Positions 1 to 5,622 of a DNA stretch of 7,493 nt are shown in pieces. The stretch lies in the NCBI GenBank assembly GCA_003446335.1, contig DMAZ01000160.1, forward strand, positions 1 through 7,493, given 5' to 3'. The notes under the pieces are model-generated. The model did not search any database. It was not told where the DNA came from and saw nothing but the letters and a program-made list of their open reading frames with translations. Every line of letters starts with the position of its first letter. Positions within the stretch are counted from its first letter, which is position 1. The translations under genes and the position numbers were made by a program. The DNA comes from Lachnospiraceae bacterium. Its GTDB lineage: Bacteria > Bacillota_A > Clostridia > Lachnospirales > Lachnospiraceae.

Positions 1-1
1 G

Positions 2-88
2 CAGGGCTATGGTCAGCAGGGTTATAATCAGCAGGGTTATGGTCAGCAGAGCTATGATCAGCAAGGCTATGGCCAGAGGTATTCTCAG
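2..88 (+). repeat. 15-bp tandem repeat encoding QGYGQ pentapeptides
   Basis: Five in-frame 15-bp units lie at 2-16, 17-31, 32-46, 47-61 and 62-76 and encode QGYGQ, QGYNQ, QGYGQ, QSYDQ and QGYGQ. A degenerate tail, RYSQ, follows at 77-88. The array probably begins upstream of the window. Units differ mostly at wobble positions and at the fourth residue (G/N/D), so the protein pattern is kept while the DNA has diverged. The composition is that of a flexible, uncharged low-complexity segment on the hydrophilic side of the first membrane helix. Confidence 0.9.
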
Positions 89-1246
89 GACAATGGCGGG
101 GGCTCAGGCTCGAATCCCATATTTGTCAAGATCGCGTCAGCAGTCATTGCAGCGGTATGTGCGTTTCTTCTTATCAGAGATCTGCTTGATATCATCCCAT
201 GGTTGGGCTACCTGTTCAGTATGTTCGGATACTATCCGATCGGCGCTATGCTCAGTCTTGTGCAGTTAATTCTGGGACTGGTGGGAATGGCCCTGTACGC
301 AGTTGCTGCGGCAGTCATGGTCGTGTCCGTGCTGAAATGGGAAAAAGAATATTGCAACAGTTTTATGCTTGCTCTGGCTATAACAGCTGTAGGTGAAATC
401 GTGATTACTGTTTTGATCAGGCTGCTGTCAGTGCTGCGCAGAATAAATGCGTCGCCTCTCAGTCTGCTGTGGCTTGTTCTGGGCTGTATAGCAGTCATTG
501 CGATTTATTATGTGGCAAGCGTGGCAAGCGGAGCGAAACCGTTGGAAGGCATGTCATCCGATGATATTAAAGCTGCTGCCTCTGTTTCCTTCGGTGAGAT
601 ACTCGGGCTTATGAAATCAAATGACGGACAGGGCATGCAGAGTGATAAGTATGCCTACCGCTCATCCGAAAATCCGGGCGGATACCAGCAGTCTTCTGCC
701 CAGTCCACCGCACAGCCTTACGGTCAGTCCGCTGCCCAGTCCGCGGCGCAGCCTTACGGTCAGTCTTCTGCCAATACGGCGGCCTACGGTCAGAATCAGC
801 CGATGGGGATTCCTCAGTCTACCTATTTCACACCGCTTGATACGAACAGAAGCCTGCTGAAATATATTGTGTTCACAGCACTGACCTGCGGAATCTACGG
901 CTTGTTCGTTCTTCACGGGCTTGCCAGAGATATGAACATAGCCTGTGAAGGAGACGGAAAGCAGACCGCGGGACTGCTCAAACTGTTCCTTCTCACCATT
1001 GTTACCTGCGGTATTTATAACTATTACTGGTATTACGCACTTGCGGACAGAATGCAGGCCAATGCTCCGAGATACGGAATGCAGTTCCAGGAGAACGGTA
1101 CGACGATCCTTCTCTGGTTCATCTTTGGTATCCTGATCTGCGGAATCGGTCCGCTCATCGGATTGAATATCATATTCAAGAATGCAAATGCGATCTGTAT
1201 GGCTTATAATAACGCACACATGAACGCGAATCGGAATCAGATGTGA
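2..1246 (+). CDS. Membrane protein with Q/G/Y-rich linkers and C-terminal DUF4234-like domain (5' end missing)
   Basis: The reading frame is open from base 2, so the true start lies upstream. The first ATG in this frame is internal, inside the membrane region, as is a TTG at 203. The visible 414 residues hold, in order: five QGYGQ-like pentapeptides (1-25); a Gly/Ser/Asn linker; hydrophobic segments at roughly 39-64, 75-105, 115-138 and 155-175; a soluble stretch with a Q/S/A/P/Y-rich repeat (about 226-275); then a membrane module from about residue 282. That module begins NRSLLKYIVFTALTCGIYGL and repeats the TCGIY motif with an aromatic-rich helix (YNYYWYYALADRM). This pattern matches the DUF4234 family as I know it. 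A last hydrophobic segment lies at about 370-390. The function is unknown. Related proteins often have an N-terminal zinc ribbon, which would be outside the window. The family call is reasonably firm; any role would be a guess. Confidence 0.8.
   Translation, partial: QGYGQQGYNQQGYGQQSYDQQGYGQRYSQDNGGGSGSNPIFVKIASAVIAAVCAFLLIRDLLDIIPWLGYLFSMFGYYPIGAMLSLVQLILGLVGMALYAVAAAVMVVSVLKWEKEYCNSFMLALAITAVGEIVITVLIRLLSVLRRINASPLSLLWLVLGCIAVIAIYYVASVASGAKPLEGMSSDDIKAAASVSFGEILGLMKSNDGQGMQSDKYAYRSSENPGGYQQSSAQSTAQPYGQSAAQSAAQPYGQSSANTAAYGQNQPMGIPQSTYFTPLDTNRSLLKYIVFTALTCGIYGLFVLHGLARDMNIACEGDGKQTAGLLKLFLLTIVTCGIYNYYWYYALADRMQANAPRYGMQFQENGTTILLWFIFGILICGIGPLIGLNIIFKNANAICMAYNNAHMNANRNQM
677..784 (+). repeat. 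36-bp repeat encoding 12-residue Q/S/A/Y-rich units
   Basis: Three consecutive 12-residue units are encoded: GGYQQSSAQSTA (677-712, degenerate), QPYGQSAAQSAA (713-748) and QPYGQSSANTAA (749-784), followed by a partial YGQ. The last two units are nearly identical at DNA level over their first 18 bases. They form the linker between the first membrane region and the DUF4234-like module of the same protein. This is a second, independent low-complexity segment with a different period from the N-terminal one. Confidence 0.85.
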
Positions 1247-1258
1247 TTGTCCGGCAAT

Positions 1259-1288
1259 TTGGCGATAAGCAAATGACAGAACTATAAA
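1259..1288 (+). promoter_or_regulatory. Possible weak promoter ahead of the larE leader
   Basis: TTGGCG (1259-1264) and TATAAA (1283-1288) are separated by 18 bases and resemble sigma-A boxes. No better candidate is visible between the terminator hairpin and larE. If real, transcription would begin near 1295 and the hairpin at 1310-1334 would sit in the larE leader. The match is partial and may be chance in AT-rich intergenic DNA. Confidence 0.25.
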
Positions 1289-1309
1289 TAACATGAAACA
1301 ACAGAAATT

Positions 1310-1341
1310 GCCTCCGGAGAACATCTGCGGAGGCTTTCTTC
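1310..1341 (+). terminator. Rho-independent terminator after the DUF4234 gene
   Basis: A perfect 7-bp GC-rich stem (GCCTCCG at 1310-1316, CGGAGGC at 1328-1334) closes an 11-base loop. It is followed directly by TTTCTTC and, a few bases on, by TTTTT. It lies 63 bases after the stop codon of the membrane protein, where a terminator would be expected. The T-tract is interrupted, so termination may be incomplete. Read-through into larE, or an attenuator role, cannot be excluded. Confidence 0.75.
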
Positions 1342-1411
1342 ATTTTTGCAGGAATTTAGACGAATAATGAAAGCAGGAATGCTGGTCGAAAAGACCCGGA
1401 AAGGAAAAAGT

Positions 1412-2224
1412 ATGGGAAAGGATATACATAAGAAACTGAATGATCTGCGGAGGATCCTGGCATCTTACGGCAGCATCGCCGTGGCCTTCTCCGGAGGAGT
1501 GGACTCCACATTTCTTCTGAAAGCGGCACATGATGTTCTGGGGGACCGCTGCATTGCTCTTACGGCACGTTCGGCCGGTTTCCCTGCACGTGAGATGCAG
1601 GAGGCCATCCGATTCTGCGAAAAAGAGAACATCAGGCAGATCTTTTTTGATTCCGGGGAAATGCAGCTTGAGGCCTATGTCAATAACACAAAGGACAGGT
1701 GCTATCACTGCAAAAAGATGATTTTTTCACGTATGAAAGAGCTGGCTGCACAGCAGGGAATAACCTGTGTGGCGGAGGGGTCCAACATGGATGACCTGGG
1801 GGATTACCGTCCGGGTCTTCAGGCAATAAAGGAACTGGCTGTGCTCAGCCCGCTGAGAGAGTCTGATCTTTATAAAGCGGAGATCAGAGCACTCTCAAAA
1901 GAAATGGGGCTTGAGACATGGAACAAGCCTTCTTTTGCATGCCTTGCGTCCCGCTTTGCTTACGGGGAGCGAATTACACCGGAGAAGCTGCATATGGTCG
2001 AGCAGGCGGAGGAAGTGCTTCGTGATATCGGTCTCACTCAGTACAGGGTCCGCCTTCACGGAAACATGGCCAGGGTAGAGGTACTGCCGAAGGACTTTGA
2101 CTGTATTCTTCAAGAGGAGAACAGAGAGAGGATCCTTCGGGAATTCAAGGCAGCCGGATTCACCTACATTACAATGGACCTGCAGGGGTATCGGACAGGG
2201 AGTATGAATGAGGTACTCTCTTAA
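1412..2224 (+). CDS. larE: LarE, ATP-dependent sacrificial sulfur transferase
   Basis: LarE makes the nickel-pincer nucleotide cofactor of lactate racemase-type (LarA) enzymes. It adenylates pyridinium-3,5-biscarboxylate mononucleotide and transfers sulfur to give the bis-thiocarboxylate, in the cytoplasm. The 270-residue protein has the PP-loop ATP motif SGGVDST (27-33), a CYHC motif (97-100), the family block EGSNMDDLGDYRPGL (122-136), and PSFACLASR (173-181). Cys177 in that last motif aligns by position with the sacrificial Cys176 known from Lactobacillus plantarum LarE, so this is probably the single-turnover, cysteine-donating type. I chose ATG 1412 because an AGGA box (1402-1405) lies six bases upstream and the protein then begins like its relatives. 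In-frame ATGs at 1367 and 1379 have poorer signals and would add a non-conserved leader. No larA, larB or larC is in the window. The gene converges on the leucine-rich-repeat gene. Confidence 0.92.
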   Translation: MGKDIHKKLNDLRRILASYGSIAVAFSGGVDSTFLLKAAHDVLGDRCIALTARSAGFPAREMQEAIRFCEKENIRQIFFDSGEMQLEAYVNNTKDRCYHCKKMIFSRMKELAAQQGITCVAEGSNMDDLGDYRPGLQAIKELAVLSPLRESDLYKAEIRALSKEMGLETWNKPSFACLASRFAYGERITPEKLHMVEQAEEVLRDIGLTQYRVRLHGNMARVEVLPKDFDCILQEENRERILREFKAAGFTYITMDLQGYRTGSMNEVLS

Positions 2225-2249
2225 AAAAGAAGTTCCTTCGTCGGAGGAA
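2221..2249 (-). terminator. Possible weak terminator of the LRR gene, overlapping its stop codon
   Basis: Read leftward, TTCCT (2249-2245) pairs with AGGAA (2237-2233) across a 7-base loop. After one further base group comes CTTCTTTTTTAA, whose last bases are the stop codon. The stem is only 5 bp plus a mismatch, so it is thermodynamically weak. It is the only hairpin with a following T-tract near this gene's end. The true terminator may instead lie inside larE or be absent. Confidence 0.25.
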
Positions 2250-3204
2250 TATATACAATATCGGTTTCTTTTCTTTCCGAGAAGCCGATATTGTATTTTT
2301 TTGCATAATTTTCGATCTCGGAACCTTTATTTCCGATCATGATGACAGAGGAGTCCCCTGCAAAAGCGTCGGGCTCTATCTTCATGCGGTCGTTCCCTGC
2401 ATATACCCTGCATAAGTTCACCGCATTTTTAAAGGCGTTTTCAGAAACATGAGACAGGGACCCCGGCAGCCTGATTTCTGTGATCGATGTGCAGGAGCTG
2501 AATGCGAAAGGCATAAGCTCTCTGAGCGTGTGCGGAAGTGCGACTTCCCTGAGAGAAAGCGCGTGGGTAAAGGCATTCCTGCAGATGATCTCAACGCCTT
2601 CCGGCACAGCATATGTTCCTTCGTTCCGACCGCAGGGATACTGGATCAGCTGTTTCATGTCGGCTGAAAAAAGGACTCCCTCCCTGGCGATGTAGTGGGT
2701 GTTGCCTGATCGTACAATGAATTGTTCGATGCCGTCACAGTAACAGAAAGCGCCTTCCTCGATGACCATCGTCTCTACCGGAATTTCCAGGATTTTCAGA
2801 GCGCGGCATTCTCTGAAAGCCCCGCTTCCGATCCTTTCAATATTTTGGGGCAGATAGCAGCTTTCGAGATTGGTACAGCGGGCAAATGCAAGATTCCCTA
2901 TCTCGATGAGCGAGTCCGGAAGGGAAACATATGTCAGGTTGACACAGCCGTCAAATGCCCCGTCGCTTATATAGAGACATCCTTCCGGAATCTGTACCGA
3001 AGTGATATCCGGATTATTCAGAAATACGGAATCGGCAATATGTACTACATTGTCAGGGATGACAATGTCCCCGCCGGATCCGTAGTAAGCGGTCAGTGCA
3101 CCGTCAGTGATCTGAAAATCATCGGCTCTTACATCTTTTCCGGTCAGAGCAGGAATAAAGAGCAGTATCATGATAATAAAAATGCAGCGTACGTTTCTGA
3201 TCAT
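2221..3204 (-). CDS. Secreted BspA-type leucine-rich-repeat protein
   Basis: The 327-residue protein has a signal peptide (hydrophobic core at about 7-21, likely signal peptidase I site after VRA, residue 27). It then carries regular 23-residue repeats of the LRR_5/BspA type, pattern xxLxxIxxxAFxxCxxLxxIxLP. Exact 23-residue units run 74-96, 97-119, 120-142, 202-224, 225-247 and 248-270. A longer interruption at about 143-201 contains the family's typical GVLFSADMKQLIQYP element. The C-terminal NKGSEIENYAKKYNIGF closing motif is common in clostridial members. No LPXTG, choline-binding or other anchor is visible, so it is probably released or loosely surface-associated. Such proteins are linked to adhesion, but no ligand can be deduced here. 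I chose ATG 3204 because GGAG (3216-3213) lies eight bases upstream; ATG 3210 is too close to it, and an upstream ATG at 3252 would put a polar leader before the signal peptide. Confidence 0.88.
   Translation of the reverse strand: MIRNVRCIFIIMILLFIPALTGKDVRADDFQITDGALTAYYGSGGDIVIPDNVVHIADSVFLNNPDITSVQIPEGCLYISDGAFDGCVNLTYVSLPDSLIEIGNLAFARCTNLESCYLPQNIERIGSGAFRECRALKILEIPVETMVIEEGAFCYCDGIEQFIVRSGNTHYIAREGVLFSADMKQLIQYPCGRNEGTYAVPEGVEIICRNAFTHALSLREVALPHTLRELMPFAFSSCTSITEIRLPGSLSHVSENAFKNAVNLCRVYAGNDRMKIEPDAFAGDSSVIMIGNKGSEIENYAKKYNIGFSERKETDIVYIPPTKELLF
2253..2302 (+). terminator. Strong larE terminator embedded in the convergent gene
   Basis: A perfect 12-bp inverted repeat (2253-2264 with 2285-2296) is extended inward by a T·G wobble and a TTC/GAA triplet (2265-2268 with 2281-2284). 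The result is a stem of about 16 bp with a 12-base loop. Seven consecutive T (2296-2302) follow on the + strand only. It begins 28 bases after the larE stop and is oriented for larE. The whole element is also coding sequence for residues about 303-318 of the opposing leucine-rich-repeat protein. There is no T-run on the other side, so it should not stop leftward transcription. Confidence 0.8.
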
Positions 3205-3298
3205 TGTCATATCTCCATTGCCGATCTTAATATAAGAAATGCTGCCTGCCATCCTTCACAGGGGTATGGGAGCAAAAAGGTGTATTCTGCCTTCAGAT

Positions 3299-3327
3299 AT
3301 CTTACTTTATAAGACAGGAAAAGTCAA
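3299..3327 (-). promoter_or_regulatory. Candidate leftward promoter of the LRR gene
   Basis: On the - strand, TTGACT (3327-3322) and TAAGAT (3304-3299) are spaced by exactly 17 bases. They match sigma-A boxes at five and four of six positions. Transcription would start near 3292, leaving a leader of about 90 bases. The -35 box lies only 17 bases from the -35 box of the rightward pot promoter, so the two promoters would be arranged back to back. Confidence 0.35.
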
Positions 3328-3339
3328 AAAAGTCATTTA

Positions 3340-3360
3340 TTAATTGACATTAAGTTTAAT
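3340..3360 (+). promoter_or_regulatory. Candidate operator: overlapping dyads around the -35 box
   Basis: TTAAT (3340-3344), ATTAA (3349-3353) and TTAAT (3356-3360) form two overlapping inverted repeats, with spacers TGAC and GT. They cover the -35 hexamer and enter the promoter spacer. A bound protein here would block RNA polymerase. The XRE-cupin regulator encoded 130 bases downstream is the natural candidate for autorepression. The dyads are AT-rich and short, so chance symmetry is possible. Confidence 0.35.
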
Positions 3361-3371
3361 GATAGTATAAT
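3344..3371 (+). promoter_or_regulatory. Consensus sigma-A promoter of the pot operon
   Basis: A perfect TTGACA (3344-3349) and a perfect TATAAT (3366-3371) are separated by 16 bases. Transcription should begin near 3378, giving a leader of roughly 110 bases before the regulator gene. No other convincing promoter or terminator separates the regulator from potABCD, so this probably drives the whole operon. A box set this strong usually needs repression to be adjustable, which fits the HTH regulator encoded first. Confidence 0.85.
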
Positions 3372-3418
3372 CAGATTCAGTTTGGCAGTTTAGCAAAAAA
3401 TTATTATTTGTTTAGAAT

Positions 3419-3454
3419 TGGGATTGCTTTCCCATGACTGCCGCGGCAGCGTAA
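3419..3454 (+). promoter_or_regulatory. Structured leader with palindrome and six-codon mini-ORF
   Basis: Within the predicted 5' leader of the pot operon there are three adjacent elements. The first is a 5-bp hairpin, TGGGA (3419-3423) with TCCCA (3430-3434). The second is a perfect 12-bp palindrome CTGCCGCGGCAG (3438-3449), GC-rich in an otherwise AT-rich leader. The third is a mini-ORF, ATG ACT GCC GCG GCA GCG TAA (3434-3454), encoding MTAAAA and spanning the palindrome. A GGGA in the hairpin could act as a weak ribosome site. No U-tract follows, so it is not a plain terminator. It matches no riboswitch class I recognise. Confidence 0.35.
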
Positions 3455-3487
3455 AGAACATGCTATTTATTCAGAAAAGAGCGGAAA

Positions 3488-4045
3488 ATGGAAGTTGATA
3501 TCATCAACAGAAAAATCGGACAGAAAATCAGGGAACTGCGATATCAGAAGGGTCTGACGCAGCAGGAGCTCGCGGACCGGACAGAACTTACCAAGGGATA
3601 TATCTCCCAGCTTGAACACGGACTTGTCGCCCCTTCCGTTATTACCTTGCTGGATCTCATCGAATGTCTCGGTACGACCCCCTCGGACTTTTTCAAAGAG
3701 ACAGACCCGGAACAGATCGTCTTCACGGAGGAAGGATTTTTCGAGAAGATCGATGACGGAGGGAACAGTATTCAATGGATCGTTCCGACTGCGCAGAAGA
3801 ACCAGATGGAGCCGCTTCTCGTGGCCATCCAGCCCCATCAGAAACTGGAACCCGACACGCCTCATGAAGGAGAGGAGTTCGGATTCGTTATCTCCGGCCG
3901 GATCAGACTGCATCTGGGAGAGAAAACATATGTCGTGAAATCCGGAGAGAGTTTCTACTATAAGGCGGAGCGTGCACATTACATTGAGAATGCGTCGTCG
4001 AAGCCTGCGAAATTTATCTGGGTGAGCACGCCGCCGTCCTTCTGA
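3488..4045 (+). CDS. XRE-family HTH / cupin regulator of the polyamine operon
   Basis: The 185-residue protein has an N-terminal XRE helix-turn-helix domain (about 9-65; recognition region KGLTQQELADRTELTKGYIS at 21-40) and a C-terminal cupin_2 domain (about 110-182). Cupin motif 1 reads HEGEEFGFVISGRIRL from His126. Motif 2 keeps Gly153, His164 and Asn168, so a metal or ligand pocket built on His126, Glu130 and His164 is plausible, although the usual HxH is reduced to one His. The architecture is that of E. coli PuuR and of the regulators found next to clostridial pot genes. It probably binds DNA near the promoter at 3344-3371 and senses a polyamine or related metabolite; that role is inferred from context. 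ATG 3488 has only a weak ribosome site (GCGGA, 3481-3485). A 127-base gap separates it from potA. Confidence 0.88.
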   Translation: MEVDIINRKIGQKIRELRYQKGLTQQELADRTELTKGYISQLEHGLVAPSVITLLDLIECLGTTPSDFFKETDPEQIVFTEEGFFEKIDDGGNSIQWIVPTAQKNQMEPLLVAIQPHQKLEPDTPHEGEEFGFVISGRIRLHLGEKTYVVKSGESFYYKAERAHYIENASSKPAKFIWVSTPPSF

Positions 4046-4090
4046 TACCTGCGGATAATGCCGGGCGTCATGTGTGGAGGATCTGTGTGA

Positions 4091-4112
4091 CAAGAACGCT
4101 GCGGCGTTCTTG
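4091..4112 (+). other. Perfect intercistronic stem-loop between regulator and potA
   Basis: CAAGAACGC (4091-4099) pairs perfectly with GCGTTCTTG (4104-4112) around the tetraloop TGCG, giving a 9-bp GC-rich stem. The next bases are ATGAATTC, with no U-tract, so it does not look like an intrinsic terminator. It sits in the 127-base gap upstream of potA, the only sizeable gap in the operon. Possible roles are protecting a processed potABCD messenger, partial attenuation to lower expression relative to the regulator, or a protein-binding palindrome. The structure is clear; the role is not. Confidence 0.6.
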
Positions 4113-4172
4113 ATGAATTCAGCCAAAGCTTAAAATCTAAATCATATTAATCAGGGAAGAGAGTTAGGAAAA

Positions 4173-5609
4173 ATGAGTGATAAGATTATTGAATTAAAGG
4201 ATATTACGAAGACCTATGATAACGGTTTTACCGCTGTCTCCGACTTTAATCTGTACGTAAAACGCGGAGAATTTATCACCTTTTTAGGTCCTTCCGGGTG
4301 CGGCAAGACCACGACCCTGCGCATGATCGCAGGTTTTGAACTTCCGAGTTCCGGCAAGATCCTGCTGAACGGAAAGGATATCGCGAAGTTACCGCCTTAT
4401 GAACGTCCGATCAACACGGTCTTTCAGAGATACGCGCTTTTCCCGCATATGAATATATACGAGAATATCGCTTTCGGTCTCCGTCAGAAAAAGATATCGG
4501 AGGATGTCATTCAGAAGAAAGTCAGGAAAGTTCTGGAGCTTGTTGACCTGGAAGGGTTCGAGAGAAGATCTGTTGCCACTCTTTCCGGAGGACAGCAGCA
4601 GAGGATCGCCATCGCGCGCGCGGTCGTGAACGAGCCGGAGATCCTTCTTCTGGACGAACCGCTCGGGGCGCTGGACCTGAAGATGCGCAAGGAAATGCAG
4701 CTGGAACTGAAGGAGATGCATGACAGACTGGGCATCACCTTCATCTATGTCACGCATGATCAGGAGGAAGCGCTGACCATGTCGGACACGATCGTCGTCA
4801 TGTCCGAGGGCAAGATCCAGCAGATCGGCACGCCGGAAGATATCTATAACGAGCCGAAGAATGCATTTGTCGCTGACTTCATCGGCGAGAGCAATATCTT
4901 TAACGGAATCATGACCGGCAAGCTGAAAGCGCGCTTCTGCGGCGGTGAATTTGCCTGTGTTGACGATATCGAAGAAGGCACCCATATTACTGCTGTCGTG
5001 CGCCCGGAAGATGTTATCATCACACAGCCGCAGGAGGGTACGATCCGCGGAACAGTCACATCCGTCATCTTTAAGGGCATTCACTATGAGATCATTGTCG
5101 AATCCGGAAAGAGCGAGATGGTCGTCCAGTCCGTCAAGGCCTCAAAGGTAGGAGATTATGTGGGCATGAAAGTCGACCCGGATAATATCCATATCATGAT
5201 CGCGGAAGATCATACCAACTACTTTACGGCCGGGATCAACAGCAGTTATCGTCTGGAATACAACGGTAAGCAGCTTGATACCAGCGTTACGAAGATCATA
5301 AGAGGCAGCAGACGGCTCGAGAACGGAAATCTTGTCGATGAGACCGGTGATGTCATCGATCCGGCACGCACGAAGATCAGTGTGTCGATCCAGCCGCAGG
5401 ATATTTCCATGACAGACCATGTGGATGAAGGTCTCGTGGAAGGCTATATCAGTAATCTGATCTACAAAGGTGACCATTACAGCTACGTTATCCACACCGA
5501 CTTCGATCAGGATTTCATTGTGGATGACGAATACCTGTGGAACATGGGAGATCATGTCGGTCTTATCATGCCGGTCGACAAAATGACCTTTAAAACGGTG
5601 AAGAGATAA
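4173..5609 (+). CDS. potA: Polyamine ABC transporter ATPase PotA, C-terminally extended
   Basis: This is the cytoplasmic ATPase that drives spermidine/putrescine import with PotB, PotC and PotD. All nucleotide-binding motifs are intact: Walker A GPSGCGKTT (39-47), Q-loop Gln85 in VFQRYALFPH, signature LSGGQQQR (137-144), Walker B ILLLDEP (157-163), D-loop ALD, and switch His195 in VTHDQEEA. After the ATPase comes a TOBE_2-like domain (about 273-342, with RPED at 277-280). At 478 residues it is about 100 longer than E. coli PotA (378). The extra part (about 345-478) seems to repeat the TOBE pattern: IQPQD (406-410) matches VRPED, and SNLIYKGDHY matches TSVIFKGIHY. The start ATG 4173 follows AGGA (4166-4169) at a short three-base spacing, with GGGAAG further up. 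potB follows after 13 bases. Confidence 0.93.
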   Translation: MSDKIIELKDITKTYDNGFTAVSDFNLYVKRGEFITFLGPSGCGKTTTLRMIAGFELPSSGKILLNGKDIAKLPPYERPINTVFQRYALFPHMNIYENIAFGLRQKKISEDVIQKKVRKVLELVDLEGFERRSVATLSGGQQQRIAIARAVVNEPEILLLDEPLGALDLKMRKEMQLELKEMHDRLGITFIYVTHDQEEALTMSDTIVVMSEGKIQQIGTPEDIYNEPKNAFVADFIGESNIFNGIMTGKLKARFCGGEFACVDDIEEGTHITAVVRPEDVIITQPQEGTIRGTVTSVIFKGIHYEIIVESGKSEMVVQSVKASKVGDYVGMKVDPDNIHIMIAEDHTNYFTAGINSSYRLEYNGKQLDTSVTKIIRGSRRLENGNLVDETGDVIDPARTKISVSIQPQDISMTDHVDEGLVEGYISNLIYKGDHYSYVIHTDFDQDFIVDDEYLWNMGDHVGLIMPVDKMTFKTVKR

Positions 5610-5622
5610 GGAGGAAGGAAGA

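Noticed and set aside
662..1324. 220-codon open frame on the - strand opposite the DUF4234-like gene
   Set aside because: It is antisense to a clearly repetitive and membrane-type coding sequence. Its translation is rich in Arg/Leu/Gly low complexity from the complement of the repeat, and it has no recognisable domain.
1346..1411. Upstream N-terminal extension of LarE
   Set aside because: The extra 22 residues are unlike other LarE N-termini, and the start at 1412 has a well-placed ribosome binding site.
3205..3252. 16-residue N-terminal extension of the LRR protein (ATG 3252)
   Set aside because: It would place a polar leader before the signal peptide, and the GGAG box fits ATG 3204.
2722..3312. 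196-codon open frame on the + strand opposite the LRR gene
   Set aside because: The - strand frame has exact 23-residue LRR periodicity and a signal peptide, and the + frame is only its complement.
3372..3487. Known riboswitch in the pot operon leader
   Set aside because: I could not fit the leader to any riboswitch class I know; only short local stems are visible.
4091..4112. Stem-loop as a rho-independent terminator after the regulator
   Set aside because: No run of T follows the stem; the next bases are ATGAATTC.
3467..4126. 219-codon open frame on the - strand opposite the XRE-cupin gene
   Set aside because: The + strand frame carries a complete HTH and cupin domain, and the antisense frame shows no motif.
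4110..4136. TTGATG and TAAAAT as a separate promoter for potA
   Set aside because: The spacing is only 15 bases, the -35 match is partial, and the -35 box falls inside the perfect stem-loop. It is not strong enough to call.
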